In this document: positions 1 through 9,964 of the stretch, piece after piece
Numbering within the stretch: position 1 is the stretch's first letter
Layout: each line of letters begins with the position of its first letter
Origin: CAVVEQ01 sp963828855
Lineage (GTDB): Bacteria; Chloroflexota; Anaerolineae; Anaerolineales; Anaerolineaceae
Length of the DNA: 64,000 nucleotides
Assembly: GCA_963828855.1 (NCBI GenBank)
Contig: CAWHGB010000008.1
Location: forward strand, 62,001-126,000
Direction of reading: 5' to 3'
Notes under the pieces: model-generated
The model's database searches: none
What the model was told of the DNA's origin: nothing
The model's input: only the letters and a program-made list of their open reading frames with translations
Position numbers and translations under genes: made by a program

Positions 1-58
1 GAAGGACTTTACCATCCAACCGTTCCCGCGCTTCGGTTAGCCACTCAACTGGGATCAT
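1..58 (-). CDS. N-terminus of a protein cut by the window edge (possibly threonine dehydratase-like)
   Basis: An open frame starts with ATG at 58 and runs off the left edge. It reads MIPVEWLTEARERLDGKVL. Its ATG overlaps the TGA of the preceding phosphodiesterase gene (ATGA), as in translationally coupled operons. The pattern of an early helix with EARERL-G-V resembles the first residues of PLP-dependent threonine/serine dehydratases, but 19 residues cannot prove that. Seen: start, overlap and open frame. Inferred: family. Confidence 0.45.
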   Translation of the reverse strand, partial: MIPVEWLTEARERLDGKVL

Positions 59-802
59 AGCCCATCCCGAATTCGGATTGCGAGCAGAGGATCATCGGTG
101 ATGATGCCATCCACGCCATCCTTCACCAGGCGAAAGATCTCCCGGGGATCATCGACCGTCCAGGTGTTCACTTTCCGATGCTCCTTGTGGACCCTATCAA
201 TGAAAGATTTTGTAGCCTTCGTGAAATATGGGTGGATCAAATCCGGCGAGATCCATCTGCCCAGGAAGGAATTGCCCCACTGCATCCAACCCTCCCCGGT
301 GAGCAAGCCCTGCAGGGATCTCTGGCATCAATTTACGAATCCGGCCAAGGATGGCAGGGTGAAAGGATGAAAAGATGATGTTCCTGCTGGTACCAGTCTT
401 TTTCACCAGATCAGTCACTTTTTCCGGGAGGGAATCTCCTGGGGAAGAATAACTGGTCAACTCAATATTAATGATCAACTTATCCCCCAACCCGGATAAA
501 ACCTGTTCAAGCGAAGGCACTTTTTCACCGACATACCGGGGGGCGAACTGGATGCCTGTATCGAGTGTCTGAAGTTCGGCAAATGTGAGTTCGGAAACTT
601 TACCGTTTCCATTTGTGGTGCGATCCACTGTTTGATCATGGATGACAACGACCACACCATCTTTGCTGAGCTTGGCGTCCAGCTCGATCCCATCCGAACC
701 TTGCTCAAGCGCCAGGCGAAAAGCCGCAAGGGTATTCTCAGGGGCGTAACTGCAAGCTCCCCTGTGCGCAAAGATCAGGGGTTTCCGGTTGAGTTTTGCC
801 AT
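55..802 (-). CDS. Glycerophosphodiester phosphodiesterase (GDPD family), frame-disrupted
   Basis: Probably hydrolyses glycerophosphodiesters to glycerol-3-phosphate and an alcohol. The N-terminal part has the family signature FAHRGACSYAPENT (catalytic HR, then E and N), followed by GSDGIELDAKLSKDG and VVIHDQTVDRTTNG with the second catalytic His. The C-terminal part continues in another frame after about position 305 (NTWTVDDP, then GVDGIITDDP, typical GDPD ends). Restored length is about 250 residues, normal for the family. No signal peptide is seen, so it is probably cytoplasmic. It lies 3 nt after the AAA+ ATPase gene and overlaps the next gene by ATGA, so it is likely mid-operon. The frame change is most likely a sequence error. 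Confidence 0.85.
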
Positions 803-805
803 GAC

Positions 806-2140
806 CTACAGCTCTACGAAATAGGATTCCGCAGCGCGGTCGATCAATTCTCTCGATAAGGAAGGTTCGATACCAAGGTATCTGGCGATATCCAGGATCT
901 GGTCGCACAGGTCACGGGGGTGCACAGCGCGCAGTTTGCGGTTAGGTTTCACATACCATTCCTGCAGCAGGTAGGCCAATCCCTGGTCGTTGTAATTCAC
1001 ACCCTTGGTGGCTGCCACCCGGTGGAAGATATCCCGGTATTCTTCATATGACGGATCGGTGATTTCGATCTTGTGGCGTAGTCGGCGGAGGAAGGCTTCA
1101 TCCACCAGGTCCTTGGGAGGCAGGTTCGTGGAGAAGATCACCAGGACGTCAAATGGGATTTCCAGCTTCCGCCCGGTGTGCAGGGTGAGGTAATCGATGC
1201 GGTTTTCAAGCGGCACGATCCAGCGGTTGAGCAGGTCACGCGGGCGAACCTGCTGGCGACCAAAGTCATCGATCAGGAAAATGCCGCCGTTCGCGCGAAG
1301 CTGGAATGGTGCTTCGTAGAACTTCATTACATCATCAAAAACCAGGTCCAGTCCGGTAAGGGTCAGCTCGCCGCCGGCGACGATGAATGGGCGTTTGATC
1401 TTGACCCAGCGGGTATCCTTGCGCGGCCGTACCCCACCCGAGGTCGGGGCGGCTTCCTCCTCCGGGGCAAGCTCGTGGTTCACATTGTCAAACAGTTTGA
1501 TCACCTGCCCATCCACGTAGATGGCATAGGGGATATACATCTCCTGGGTGAGCACCAGGTTGCCGACTGCTCGGGCAACGCTGGTCTTGCCATTCCCCGG
1601 AGGTCCGTAAATAAAAATGGACATCCCGGAATTGACTGCCGGACCGAGTTTATGGAAAGTCTTGTCCGAAAGTGTCAGATTGGAGAGCACCTGCTGCATC
1701 ACGCGCGGGTTTACCTGCACCCTGCCGCGGCTCTGTTTGCGGATCGAGTCATTGTAGCTCTGAAGCTGCACAGGCGCCGGACCTGCGTACTGGCTGCGTT
1801 CCAGTGCTTCACGGGCGCGGCTGATGCCCGCCCCGGTGATGGCATAGAGATAAGCACCTTCACCCAGACCCATTTGGGAGGAACGAACTTCCACCAGTTT
1901 ATCCCGTTTGAGGGATTCCAATAGCTGGTCCACAACATTCGCGAAGGGAAGCTCGATCTCCTCCGCGATCTTGAACCCTGTGAGGTAGCCCTGGAAATAC
2001 ATGACCTTCAGGATCAAGTCCTGGAGCCAGAGCGAGGAAAGCCCGGTATCTTCGATCTTGTTGATGGGAGGGGGAATAAATTGCGAAGGCGCGAGTGGAC
2101 CTACCGGAGCAGTGTGACGGGAACTTGAAGGATTATTCAT
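806..2140 (-). CDS. AAA+ ATPase with N-terminal winged-helix-like region
   Basis: Intact 444-residue protein. Residues about 35-115 look like a winged-helix fold (LKVMYFQGYLTGFKIAEEI, then LVEVRSSQ). The AAA+ module follows: Walker A GPPGNGKTS near residue 180, Walker B GIFLIDDFGRQ near 290, sensor-1 FSTNLPP near 340 and a sensor-2 region FLRRLRHKIEI. The C-terminal part resembles an AAA lid. An insert rich in E/R/K (EEEAAPTSGG) separates Walker A and B. It belongs to a family of predicted ATP-binding proteins seen in Chloroflexota whose role is not established, so I give none. It ends 3 nt before the GDPD gene and follows the DMT transporter on the same strand. Confidence 0.75.
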   Translation of the reverse strand: MNNPSSSRHTAPVGPLAPSQFIPPPINKIEDTGLSSLWLQDLILKVMYFQGYLTGFKIAEEIELPFANVVDQLLESLKRDKLVEVRSSQMGLGEGAYLYAITGAGISRAREALERSQYAGPAPVQLQSYNDSIRKQSRGRVQVNPRVMQQVLSNLTLSDKTFHKLGPAVNSGMSIFIYGPPGNGKTSVARAVGNLVLTQEMYIPYAIYVDGQVIKLFDNVNHELAPEEEAAPTSGGVRPRKDTRWVKIKRPFIVAGGELTLTGLDLVFDDVMKFYEAPFQLRANGGIFLIDDFGRQQVRPRDLLNRWIVPLENRIDYLTLHTGRKLEIPFDVLVIFSTNLPPKDLVDEAFLRRLRHKIEITDPSYEEYRDIFHRVAATKGVNYNDQGLAYLLQEWYVKPNRKLRAVHPRDLCDQILDIARYLGIEPSLSRELIDRAAESYFVEL

Positions 2141-2200
2141 GGAACAGCCGCCTGATAAAAATGGATGAATGCTTCTGGTAAATTATAGCAGAATTAGTTT

Positions 2201-3108
2201 TCAATGGCTCTCCGGCGAAGATGGACTCCGATATTGGATTTGCACCATAATCGCCCCGATCGCAGTCAGCACCAATCCCAGCACCTGCTGCGTGGTCAAC
2301 TGCTCGCCGAGGATCAGGATACGCCAGGATGGCCACATAGATCAACATCGTATTACTGATGATGTTCGATTCCATGGCTGTAAGTGTTTGAAGCGAGTAA
2401 TTCCACAACGGGAACGCAACCGCAGTGTTTATCACCGCCAACCAGAGTAGCATGCCTGTTCCTTCCACTTGAATTGCAGGCAGTCCGTAGAAAACAAGAC
2501 CCGCAAGCAGCATCAGGATACCCCCGATCCCAATGGTGACAGTCGATACTATGAACGCGTTCATGCGTGCACCACGATTTATCCGCCGCGAAAGAAGCGC
2601 GCCGATCGTGTTGAAAAACAGGCAGGCGAATGCGATCATCAATCCAGTGAGATTGCCATCCTGCTTCTGCATCGGGAAGAAATATAGGAAAATTCCCATC
2701 ATGTTAACAGGTAAGTCCGATCCACTGCCATGTATGCGGCCGCTCACTTAGGAAACCTATCCCGAAGAATGCCACGAAAACCGGGGTACAGTTGACGATC
2801 AGGCTTGCTGTTGTGGCCGGAAGGAAAACCAGGGAAAGTGCCAATGTGCCTTGCGCGAGGGCGATGAAAACGATCCCCAGGAGAAGAAGGTCCTTCCAAT
2901 CCTTGCGCGTCATGCTTGAAAAATGTTTTCGTATCCCCGGCAGGAAAAGGAAAGGGATCATTACCAGGAAAGCCAGCGTGTAACGCAACCCGTTCAGCGT
3001 CAGGGTTGGGACACCTTGCATTCCATACTTTAACAGGATCCAGGACGTGGACCAGATGATCACGACCAGGATGGCAAGAAGTATGGCTTTAATCCGCGAT
3101 GGAGGCAT
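2201..3108 (-). CDS. EamA/DMT-superfamily transporter, frame-disrupted
   Basis: Inner-membrane permease of about 300 residues with roughly ten predicted helices in two EamA repeats. The first repeat begins ILLAILVVIIWSTSWILLKYGM and contains TTASLIVNCTPVFVAFFG, the usual EamA pattern. The frame changes near 2720 and again near 2325; reading through the second change gives LILGEQLTTQQVLGLVLTA and a TGA at 2201. Substrate cannot be predicted (family members export amino acids, nucleotides or other metabolites). It follows recJ closely on the same strand. Confidence 0.75.
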
Positions 3109-3123
3109 GCAGGTTGAGACCTT

Positions 3124-4825
3124 TCAGGAAGTACTCTCCCTCAGGTCGATAACATTCAACTGAAGGGATCGGAACCCATTGTATTCATTCATTTCCAGCC
3201 GGAAGACCAGATCAATAATTTTAGGGGATCTTTGCGCCCATCCCCCAAATCCGAATGCCACAGCATTCATTGAAGTAGAATCCTGCTTGACCCTCAGGCG
3301 GAGATGCTTTCCATCGGAACCCATCTGACGCATTTCCAGCACACTCAGGTTTCTTGCAAGGAATGTTGCTCCGGGATTTTCCGCGCCAGTCGGGTTGAGT
3401 TGATCCAGGTAACGAAGCAGATCCCAATGCATCGACTTCAAATTTACCTCTGCGTCAATATTGACGTGGGGAATAAGCTCCAAACCATTCAATTCTCTCT
3501 CTGCAATGGTAAACAACCTCTCCAGAAAGACGTCCAGGTTTTCACGCCGAAGGGTAAAACCTGCAGCCATCGCGTGACCCCCGTGCCTGACGAGCAGGTC
3601 TGCGCATTCATCGAGTGCCTGGGTGATGTGAAATTCCTTAATCGAGCGGCAGGATGCCCGGATGGTTTCCTCCTGGATTGTCCCGGCGATGGATGGACGG
3701 TAGTGCGCTTCGGTTAATTTGGATGCGATCAACCCCACAATCCCTTCGCTAAAATTCTCATCAGCGGCGAAAAGTATCGAGCCGCTTGTTGATTGCACCA
3801 GGACCTGCTCAGCTTTTATAAAAGATTCCGCAGTTTGTTTTTGCCTTTGATAATTCAGCGTGTCGAGCTTCCTTGCTTCTTCGCCTGCCTCGGTAGTGTC
3901 AGTAGAAATCAGCAGTTTGAATGCGGATTCGGCGGTCTCCAGTCGGCCGGATGCGTTTAGACGCGGTCCTAGCTTAAAACCGATATCTGTGGAATTTACC
4001 TGGCTGATATCGATCCCACTGACATTCGCAAGCACGCGAATACCCAGCCGGCAGCCGGTTCGAATTTTTTCCAATCCTTTACGCACCAGCACCCGGTTTT
4101 CACCTGTCAAGGGAACTACATCCGCCACGGTACCAAGCGCCACCAGGTCCAACCAATCGGTTGCGGTAACCCCCTCTTTGGGGAAGGTTTCAATCAAGGC
4201 TTCGGCGATCTTATAGGCCAATCCCACCCCGCTGATATCCTTATTGGGATAATCATCACCTTCCTGTTTGGGGCAAATAACCGCGAACGCAGCTGGAACT
4301 TCGCCGCGTGGATGATGATGGTCGCTGATGATCAGGTCAATCCCCAGTCCGCTGGCATGGGTCGCCTCTTTAGGGCTGCGGATACCGCAATCCACCGTGA
4401 CAACCAATTTGACATCCCTCGGCTGCCAATTTTTCCAGGGCTTCACAATTCAATCCGTAGCCTTCATCGAACCGGTCTGGGATGTATTTCTGAACATCGC
4501 CGCCAAGCTTTCGGATCACCTCCACCAGCAGCACGGTGGCGGTAACCCCGTCTACATCGTAATCGCCATAGACTGCGATAATTTCATTATTCCCGATGGC
4601 CTTGAGGATCCGCTCGACCGCTCTTTCCATTCCGGTGAGCTGAAACGGAGAATAGATGGGAGATTCCGCTGCAAGATACCCGGCAGCGGCTTCGACCGAT
4701 TGAAAACCCCGGTTGAATAGCACCTGCCGCAAGGACGGCGGATATTCACCGAGCGCCCGGTCAATTTCCTCAGGGATTCCCGGGGCAAGGACCCATTTCT
4801 TTACAGGTTTCCCCCCGTTATTCAT
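3124..4825 (-). CDS. recJ: Single-stranded-DNA-specific exonuclease RecJ, frame-disrupted
   Basis: Degrades single-stranded DNA 5' to 3' in recombination and repair. The N-terminal piece has motif I (AVYGDYDVDGVTAT). After a frame change near 4400 the protein continues with TVDCGI, the DHH motif (IISDHHHPRGEVP), LGTVADVVPL and LGPRLNASGRL. The DHHA1 domain motif GGHAMAAGF lies near the centre of the C-terminal half, followed by an OB-like end. Restored length is about 567 residues, typical of RecJ. The start ATG at 4825 overlaps the restored alr stop by ATGA, so alr and recJ are probably co-transcribed. Confidence 0.92.
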
Positions 4826-5951
4826 GAGCGGTAGAACCTGGGAACCCTGTCTGCTAGGCCGCAGACAACCTCGTAATTGATCGTCTGCCAGGTTTTGGCA
4901 ATATCATCGGCGGAAATTCCCCCCCATCCTGCTCCCCGATCAGGATCACCTCATCCCCAACTTCGGCATCCGGGATTCCCTCCAACCGGACCATGCACTG
5001 ATCCATGCACACAGCACCCACAACTTCGGTTTGTTTTCCACGGATCAGCGCCCGGTTACCATTCACCCTGCGGTAACCATCCGCGTATCCGATGGCAATC
5101 ACCCCGATGCGTTCCTCCCGTGGGGTGTAGTAATGAAAACCGTAACTCACCCCGTGACCTTTGGGTAAGGTCTTTACGGAAGTCAACCGTGTTTTCCAGG
5201 AGAGCGCGCGTTGAAATTCAGCGGGAAGTAAGGTTTGAGGTGAAGGATTCAGTCCATATACTGAAATCCCACAGCGTACCAGGTCAAACCTGCCCGCCGG
5301 GAAATTCAGCGCTCCGGCGGAATTTGCAGCATGGATGATGCGGGGGCGTGATCCCGTCTGGGTCAGCGAATCGAGCAGATCCTGGAATTTATCCATCTGG
5401 TCGTTCGTTGTGAGGGCTTCGGGTTCATCTGCACGGGCGAAATGCGTGAATAATCCTTCCACCTCCAGGGATTTCAGCTTGCTGAGATGATCCAAGAAGA
5501 ATTTTAATTCTGAGGTTGGGATTCCCAACCTGCCCATGCCCGAATCGGTTTTAACATGTACGCGGAGTTTTTTGCCTTGCAAACAGGCCACCTGTTCATA
5601 AAGGAAGGCAACGCGGGGATCATACAGTGTCACTGCAATGTCATTTTCGATCGCTTCCGGGATCCGGGGTGGAGAAGTGTAGCCCAGGATAAGTATGGAG
5701 CAGTGAATGCCCGCATTCCGGAGTGAGATTGCTTCTTCGATCCGGGAGACCCCCAGCCACGGTACCCCCTCCTCCTCCGCAGCCCGTGAAACTGCGATCA
5801 ACCCATGCCCGTACGCGTTTGCTTTGACCACCGGCATTACGGAGGTACCTGTGATGGAATGGAGCAAGCGAATATTGTTCTTTATGGCTGCCAAATCCAC
5901 TTCAAGCCAGGTGGAGCAGGATTCAATATCGTTAGGGTGAGCAATTTCCAT
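4822..5951 (-). CDS. alr: Alanine racemase, C-terminal frameshift
   Basis: PLP enzyme converting L-Ala to D-Ala for peptidoglycan. The PLP-lysine motif is PVVKANAYGHG at about residue 40; the catalytic-Tyr region is GYADGYRR and the C-terminal motif VGAVCMDQCMV. As written the frame drifts near 4918, inside a run of seven G on the coding strand. With eight G the protein continues GGGISADDIAKTWQTINYEV and ends FYRS at a TGA at 4822 that overlaps the recJ ATG. Restored length is about 376 residues, usual for the family. The start ATG at 5951 lies only 6 nt after a strong -10 box, so the mRNA may be leaderless. Confidence 0.93.
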
Positions 5952-5957
5952 CCGTCT

Positions 5958-5986
5958 AGTATAAACGGCACAATCCCCGTAGACAA
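5958..5986 (-). promoter_or_regulatory. Sigma-70-type promoter of alr
   Basis: On the minus strand the -35 TTGTCT (5981-5986) and -10 TATACT (5958-5963) are separated by exactly 17 nt. Only 6 nt follow before the alr ATG, so transcription would begin at or next to the start codon. Confidence 0.65.
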
Positions 5987-6016
5987 GCGGTGTTTCTGGT
6001 TAATATTCTCGTTAGG

Positions 6017-6022
6017 TATAAT
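6017..6022 (+). promoter_or_regulatory. -10 box of tgt promoter
   Basis: A perfect TATAAT lies 7 nt upstream of the chosen GTG start of tgt; the -35 region (TTCTGG around 5994-5999) is weak. No Shine-Dalgarno sequence lies between the box and the GTG, which again suggests a leaderless transcript. Confidence 0.5.
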
Positions 6023-6029
6023 AGCCCTC

Positions 6030-7157
6030 GTGACCCAGCAATGGTTTGATTACAAAATCGTAAAGACCGATGGCAAAGCCCGGGTGGGTTCTTTCAGCAC
6101 CCCGCACGGCGAGATTGCCACCCCTGTTTTTGCACCTGTGGGTACCCAGGCAACAGTTAAATCCATAACGCCTGCCCAGCTTGATGAGATTGGTGCCATC
6201 CTGGTGCTTGCCAATACATATCACCTCTACCTTCGCCCCGGGGAAAACCTGATTGCCGAGATGGGCGGATTGCACAATTTCATGAATTGGCACCGACCCA
6301 TTCTGACCGATTCCGGCGGATTCCAGGTTTTCTCTCTTTCTGGTACCCGCAAGGTGGATGAAGACGGGGTGAACTTCAAGAGCCACATCGATGGGTCGAT
6401 GCACCGTCTTACTCCCGAAAAATCCATCCAGATACAGGAAGCTCTCGGTGCTGATATCATCATGGCGTTCGATGAATGCGCCGAGCCCCACCAGCGTGAG
6501 TATTCGGAGGTGGCTATGCTCCGGACCCATCGCTGGTTGGATCGCTGTATGGGAGCGAAAAAACGGCCGGATCAAGCCCTTTTCGGAATCGTCCAGGGAG
6601 GCATTTTTCCGGATCTGCGGAAACAATCGGCAGAATTCATTTCCAGCCGGGACTTGCCCGGAATCGCAATTGGGGGTTTATCCGTTGGGGAATCCAAAGT
6701 TGACATGCACGCTATGATCGAAGCGGTTAACGAAATTCTTCCTCAGGAAAAACCCAGATACTTGATGGGGGTCGGGTCCCCGGAAGATCTGATCAATGCC
6801 ATCTGGCGGGGAGTGGATATCTTCGATTGCGTCCTACCCACCCGGTTGGCTCGCCACCACGCTGCTTTTACTCCCACCGGCAGAATAAATCTGGTGAATA
6901 CTTCGAACACCAGCGAAAAGTCTCCCATCGATGAAACCTGTGGTTGTTACACTTGCCGGAATTTCAGCCGGGCATATATTCGCCATTTGATCCTGGCCAA
7001 GGAGATGCTGGCTGCCACCCTGGTTTCGATCCATAATTTATATTTTCTTATCGAGCTTACCCGAAATGCCAGGCAGGCTATCCTGGAATCCCGTTATGAT
7101 TCCTACGCGCAGGATTTCCTGAAAAAATGGCACACGGATTCAGCAGCTGGTGAATAA
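6030..7157 (+). CDS. tgt: tRNA-guanine transglycosylase (queuine tRNA-ribosyltransferase)
   Basis: Exchanges guanine-34 for the queuosine precursor in GUN-anticodon tRNAs. The open frame extends further upstream, but homology starts near VTQQWFDYKIVKTDG, so the GTG at 6030 was chosen. Motifs are LANTYHLYLRPGE, the substrate loop DSGGFQVFSL with its Asp, GIVQGGIFPDLR, GGLSVGE, the nucleophile region IFDCVLPTR, and the zinc site TCGCYTC with a downstream His in SIHN. Length is 375 residues, as expected. It is divergent from alr and ends 17 nt before uppP. The usual R-N-G or R-H-G element after PTR reads RLARHHAAFT, a small departure. Confidence 0.93.
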   Translation: MTQQWFDYKIVKTDGKARVGSFSTPHGEIATPVFAPVGTQATVKSITPAQLDEIGAILVLANTYHLYLRPGENLIAEMGGLHNFMNWHRPILTDSGGFQVFSLSGTRKVDEDGVNFKSHIDGSMHRLTPEKSIQIQEALGADIIMAFDECAEPHQREYSEVAMLRTHRWLDRCMGAKKRPDQALFGIVQGGIFPDLRKQSAEFISSRDLPGIAIGGLSVGESKVDMHAMIEAVNEILPQEKPRYLMGVGSPEDLINAIWRGVDIFDCVLPTRLARHHAAFTPTGRINLVNTSNTSEKSPIDETCGCYTCRNFSRAYIRHLILAKEMLAATLVSIHNLYFLIELTRNARQAILESRYDSYAQDFLKKWHTDSAAGE

Positions 7158-7174
7158 ATATCAAAGGATAATTT

Positions 7175-8652
7175 ATGACAATCATTCAAGCGATCATTCT
7201 CGGGATCGTGCAGGGTTTGACCGAGTTCCTGCCCATTTCCAGTTCTGCTCATCTGGTTATCATCCCCTACCTTTTAGGCTGGCAGATCCCGATCTCGGAA
7301 GCATTCGTTTTCGATGTTCTCGTACAGTTGGGTACGCTTGCGGCAGTCATCATCTTTTTCGCCAGGGATCTGTGGAATATCATCCGCGAATGGATCCAGG
7401 GGATTTTTCACCGCGCCCCTTTCGGGACTTTCAATGCACGTATGGGGTGGTTTCTGATCATTGCCACAATTCCCGCGGGACTGCTGGGCATCACAATTAA
7501 AAGTCAGGTGGAAGCGGCGTTCAATAACCCTATTCTGACCGCCGCTCTCCTTTATGGGACCGCCGTGCTTCTCCTGGTCGCCGAGAAGGTTGGGAAACGT
7601 AGCCGGGATATGCAATCCATGGGTTGGGTAGACGCGATCTGGATCGGGGTTTTTCAAGCTATTTCGATCTTCCCGGGAATTTCCCGTTCTGGCGCAACGA
7701 TCTCCGGCGGTATGACCCGCAATCTGGATCGCCCAAGCGCTGCCAGGTTCAGTTTTCTCATGTCCATTCCGGTTATGCTGGCTGCAGGATTGATCGGCCT
7801 GTTGGATCTTCGGGAGATCCCTGAGGCTACAACCTTCCTGCCCGTCATGGCAATCGGATTCCTTACGGCTGGCGTGGTGGGATATTTTTGCATCCGCTGG
7901 CTTCTCCGGTATGTCTCCCGGCGAAGTTTCTACCCGTTCATCATTTACTGCGCTATATTCGCCACCCTGGTGATAGCCTTCGGATTGGTAAATAAAAATC
8001 CCGCCAGTTTGGAAGCAAAAGAAAACACTGCGCTTGTTCAAGTAGGCGTTAGCCCGGAACTCACCTGGATGGGTCCATTACTGGAGTTATGCGCGAAAGG
8101 TCAACCAGGTATAGACCTAATCATCCAGGAAGAAGCAAACCCTGTCAATTCCAGTTCTGATTTCAGCTTCCAGATCGGTGATGACGCTGGTACACAAAAA
8201 AAGGCGATTATCCTTGGCATGGATTCCATCCAATATATTGTCAACAAATCGAATCCGAATTCAACTTTTGATCCGCAAGTATTGGTTTCCCTCCTCGAAG
8301 GAACGATTCTCAATTGGCAGGATGGAACTTCAGTAAATATCTATGTCTATCCACCAAATCGTGAATTAATGCAACGCGTAACATCCGTTTATAAGCTTCA
8401 GAATGGTTTTTCCCCAACCAGCCTTATTGTGTATCATCCCCAGGATGTTCTGCAGAAAATCCGCTTAGACCCCTCCGGATTGGGATTCATACCGGCTTCA
8501 CTTTTGGATGAATCGGTAAAACCAGTGTCGATCTCATTCATCTGCCACTGACGGATCAAGAGTTGAAGATCGTGGCATTTTTTGATCATGAGCTCACCGC
8601 GAACGAAAATGCCTGGCTCGCATGTGTACAAAAAGGCATTAAAAGCCAATAA
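7175..8652 (+). CDS. uppP: Undecaprenyl-diphosphatase UppP fused to a PBP-like (PstS-type) domain
   Basis: Residues 1 to about 270 are a standard membrane UppP that recycles the undecaprenyl-diphosphate carrier: QGLTEFLPISSSAHLV near residue 13, PGISRSGATISGG near 170, and about eight membrane helices ending FATLVIAFGLV. Without a stop the frame continues for about 220 residues into a soluble region resembling phosphate-type periplasmic binding proteins (VGVSPELTWMGPLLELC, then ILGMDSIQYIVNKSNP, LLEGTILNWQDG, SGLGFIPASLL). As written it stops at 8551; a frame change near 8525 lets it continue LPLTDQELKIVAFF to TAA at 8652. The fusion itself lies in an undisturbed frame. UppP identity is firm; the role of the C-terminal domain is unknown. 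Confidence 0.85.
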
Positions 8653-8661
8653 GAGAGCCAA

Positions 8662-9112
8662 ATGTCATCCCAAAATCGTATGATGAAAATATATAACAAT
8701 TTAACAAGTCGGGTTTTACATTCCCGGTTTCATGGAATGATGAGCAAATCCACTTTGCTTGTGTCCGTGACCGGTAGAAAATCAGGGATGACCATAACCA
8801 CCCCGGTCAATTACGTCCCATCGGGAAGGGATATTCTAATCACCAGCGATCTTGAAAAGAACTGGTGGCGGAATCTTCGCGCGAACAAATCTGTTGTGAT
8901 ATACCTCAAAGCTAAGGAAATCCGGTGTGAAGCGAACCTGATCGAAACAGGGAATGAATTAATCTATAAATTTGGAAAAATACTTCAACGGGTTGCCTTC
9001 TGCTGCAAAATATCTAAAAGTGACCCGAAATGCGGACGGCACATTTGAGAAAAATTCCCTGGAAAAAGCGTCCGTCGGGCGAGTGATGGTGATATGCCGA
9101 ATACCGGAATGA
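8662..9112 (+). CDS. Deazaflavin (F420)-dependent nitroreductase-like protein, frame-disrupted
   Basis: Small split-barrel protein of about 150 residues. The motif LVSVTGRKSGMTITTPVNYV, then ITSDLEKNWWRNLRAN, matches the DUF385/nitroreductase family that includes F420- and FMN-binding enzymes. The frame changes near 8985; restored, it ends SAAKYLKVTRNADGTF and closes at a TGA at 9110-9112. It starts 9 nt after the restored uppP stop with a weak upstream AGAGAG, so it may be co-transcribed with uppP. The cofactor cannot be decided from sequence. Confidence 0.7.
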
Positions 9113-9160
9113 ACCCAATTTTCCTGAAAAACCTCGAGTTATCCCAATCTACTAATTGAG

Positions 9161-9964
9161 TTAATGAAGGATTTTACTAAGGAACTGTCTGGTACGATCT
9201 TCTTTTGGGTTGGCGAAGAGTTGTTCGGGGGTTGTATCCTCAATCATACTTCCTTCATCCATGAATAAAATGCGGTCCGCTGCAGCGCGGGCAAATCCCA
9301 TTTCGTGCGAAACCACGATCATGGTCATTTCGTGTGCCAGGCTTTTCATCACGTCCAATACCTCCCCGATCATCTCCGGATCCAAAGCGCTGGTAGGCTC
9401 ATCAAAAAGCATCAGGTTGGGTTTCATCGCCAGGGCACGGGCAATGGCGATACGTTGCTGCTGACCGCCTGAAAGCTGGTTTGGATAGCTATCCCTCTTT
9501 TCCGTTAGCCCAATGCGAACGAGAAGCTGCATGGCTTCTTCTTCCGCCTGTTTTCGGTTGGTCTTTTTCACATGTACCGGTGCTTCCATAATGTTCTCCA
9601 GCGCGGTTAAATGGGGAAAAAGGTTGAAACGCTGAAAAACCATTCCGATTTCCATCCGCTGTCGGGCAATATTTTTCTCCGATTCCTCCAGCAACTTCCC
9701 ATCCTTCTCGATGTAACCTACCATGCGTCCATTCACAAAAAGATGGCCGCTATCCACTTTTTCCAGGTGGTTGATGGAACGTAAAAGGGTGCTCTTTCCG
9801 GACCCGCTGGGTCCGATAATCACAAGCACCTGGTTTTTCAGGATCTCCAGGTTGATATCATTAAGCACGTGCAGATCACCAAAATATTTATTTACCCGCT
9901 CAAATTTAACAATAACCTGCGATTCAAGTGACGTTTGGAGGGAAAGGTTCAAATTGCTCATCAA
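9161..9964 (-). CDS. Polar amino acid ABC transporter ATP-binding protein
   Basis: Intact 267-residue ATPase of the GlnQ/HisP group: Walker A GPSGSGKSTLLRSINHLE, Q-loop VFQRFNLFPHLT, signature LSGGQQQRIAIARAL, Walker B LMLFDEPTSALDPE and switch His VSHEMGF. It energises uptake by the permease whose last codons overlap its ATG (ATGA at 9961-9964). It is the last gene of the minus-strand run glnA, binding protein, permease, ATPase. The substrate is an amino acid; a histidine-codon leader upstream of the operon points to histidine (inference). Confidence 0.92.
   Translation of the reverse strand: MMSNLNLSLQTSLESQVIVKFERVNKYFGDLHVLNDINLEILKNQVLVIIGPSGSGKSTLLRSINHLEKVDSGHLFVNGRMVGYIEKDGKLLEESEKNIARQRMEIGMVFQRFNLFPHLTALENIMEAPVHVKKTNRKQAEEEAMQLLVRIGLTEKRDSYPNQLSGGQQQRIAIARALAMKPNLMLFDEPTSALDPEMIGEVLDVMKSLAHEMTMIVVSHEMGFARAAADRILFMDEGSMIEDTTPEQLFANPKEDRTRQFLSKILH

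Noticed and set aside
1178..1924. 248-residue open frame on the plus strand
   Set aside because: It lies antisense to the AAA+ ATPase gene, has no recognisable motif, and mirrors codon bias of the true gene.
7274..8041. 255-residue open frame on the minus strand
   Set aside because: Antisense to uppP, low-complexity composition with no domain or ribosome site; a shadow frame.
8662..9112. Pyridoxamine-phosphate-oxidase assignment for the small reductase
   Set aside because: The GRKSG and WWRNL patterns fit the DUF385/deazaflavin group better; the PNPOx phosphate-binding motif is not seen.
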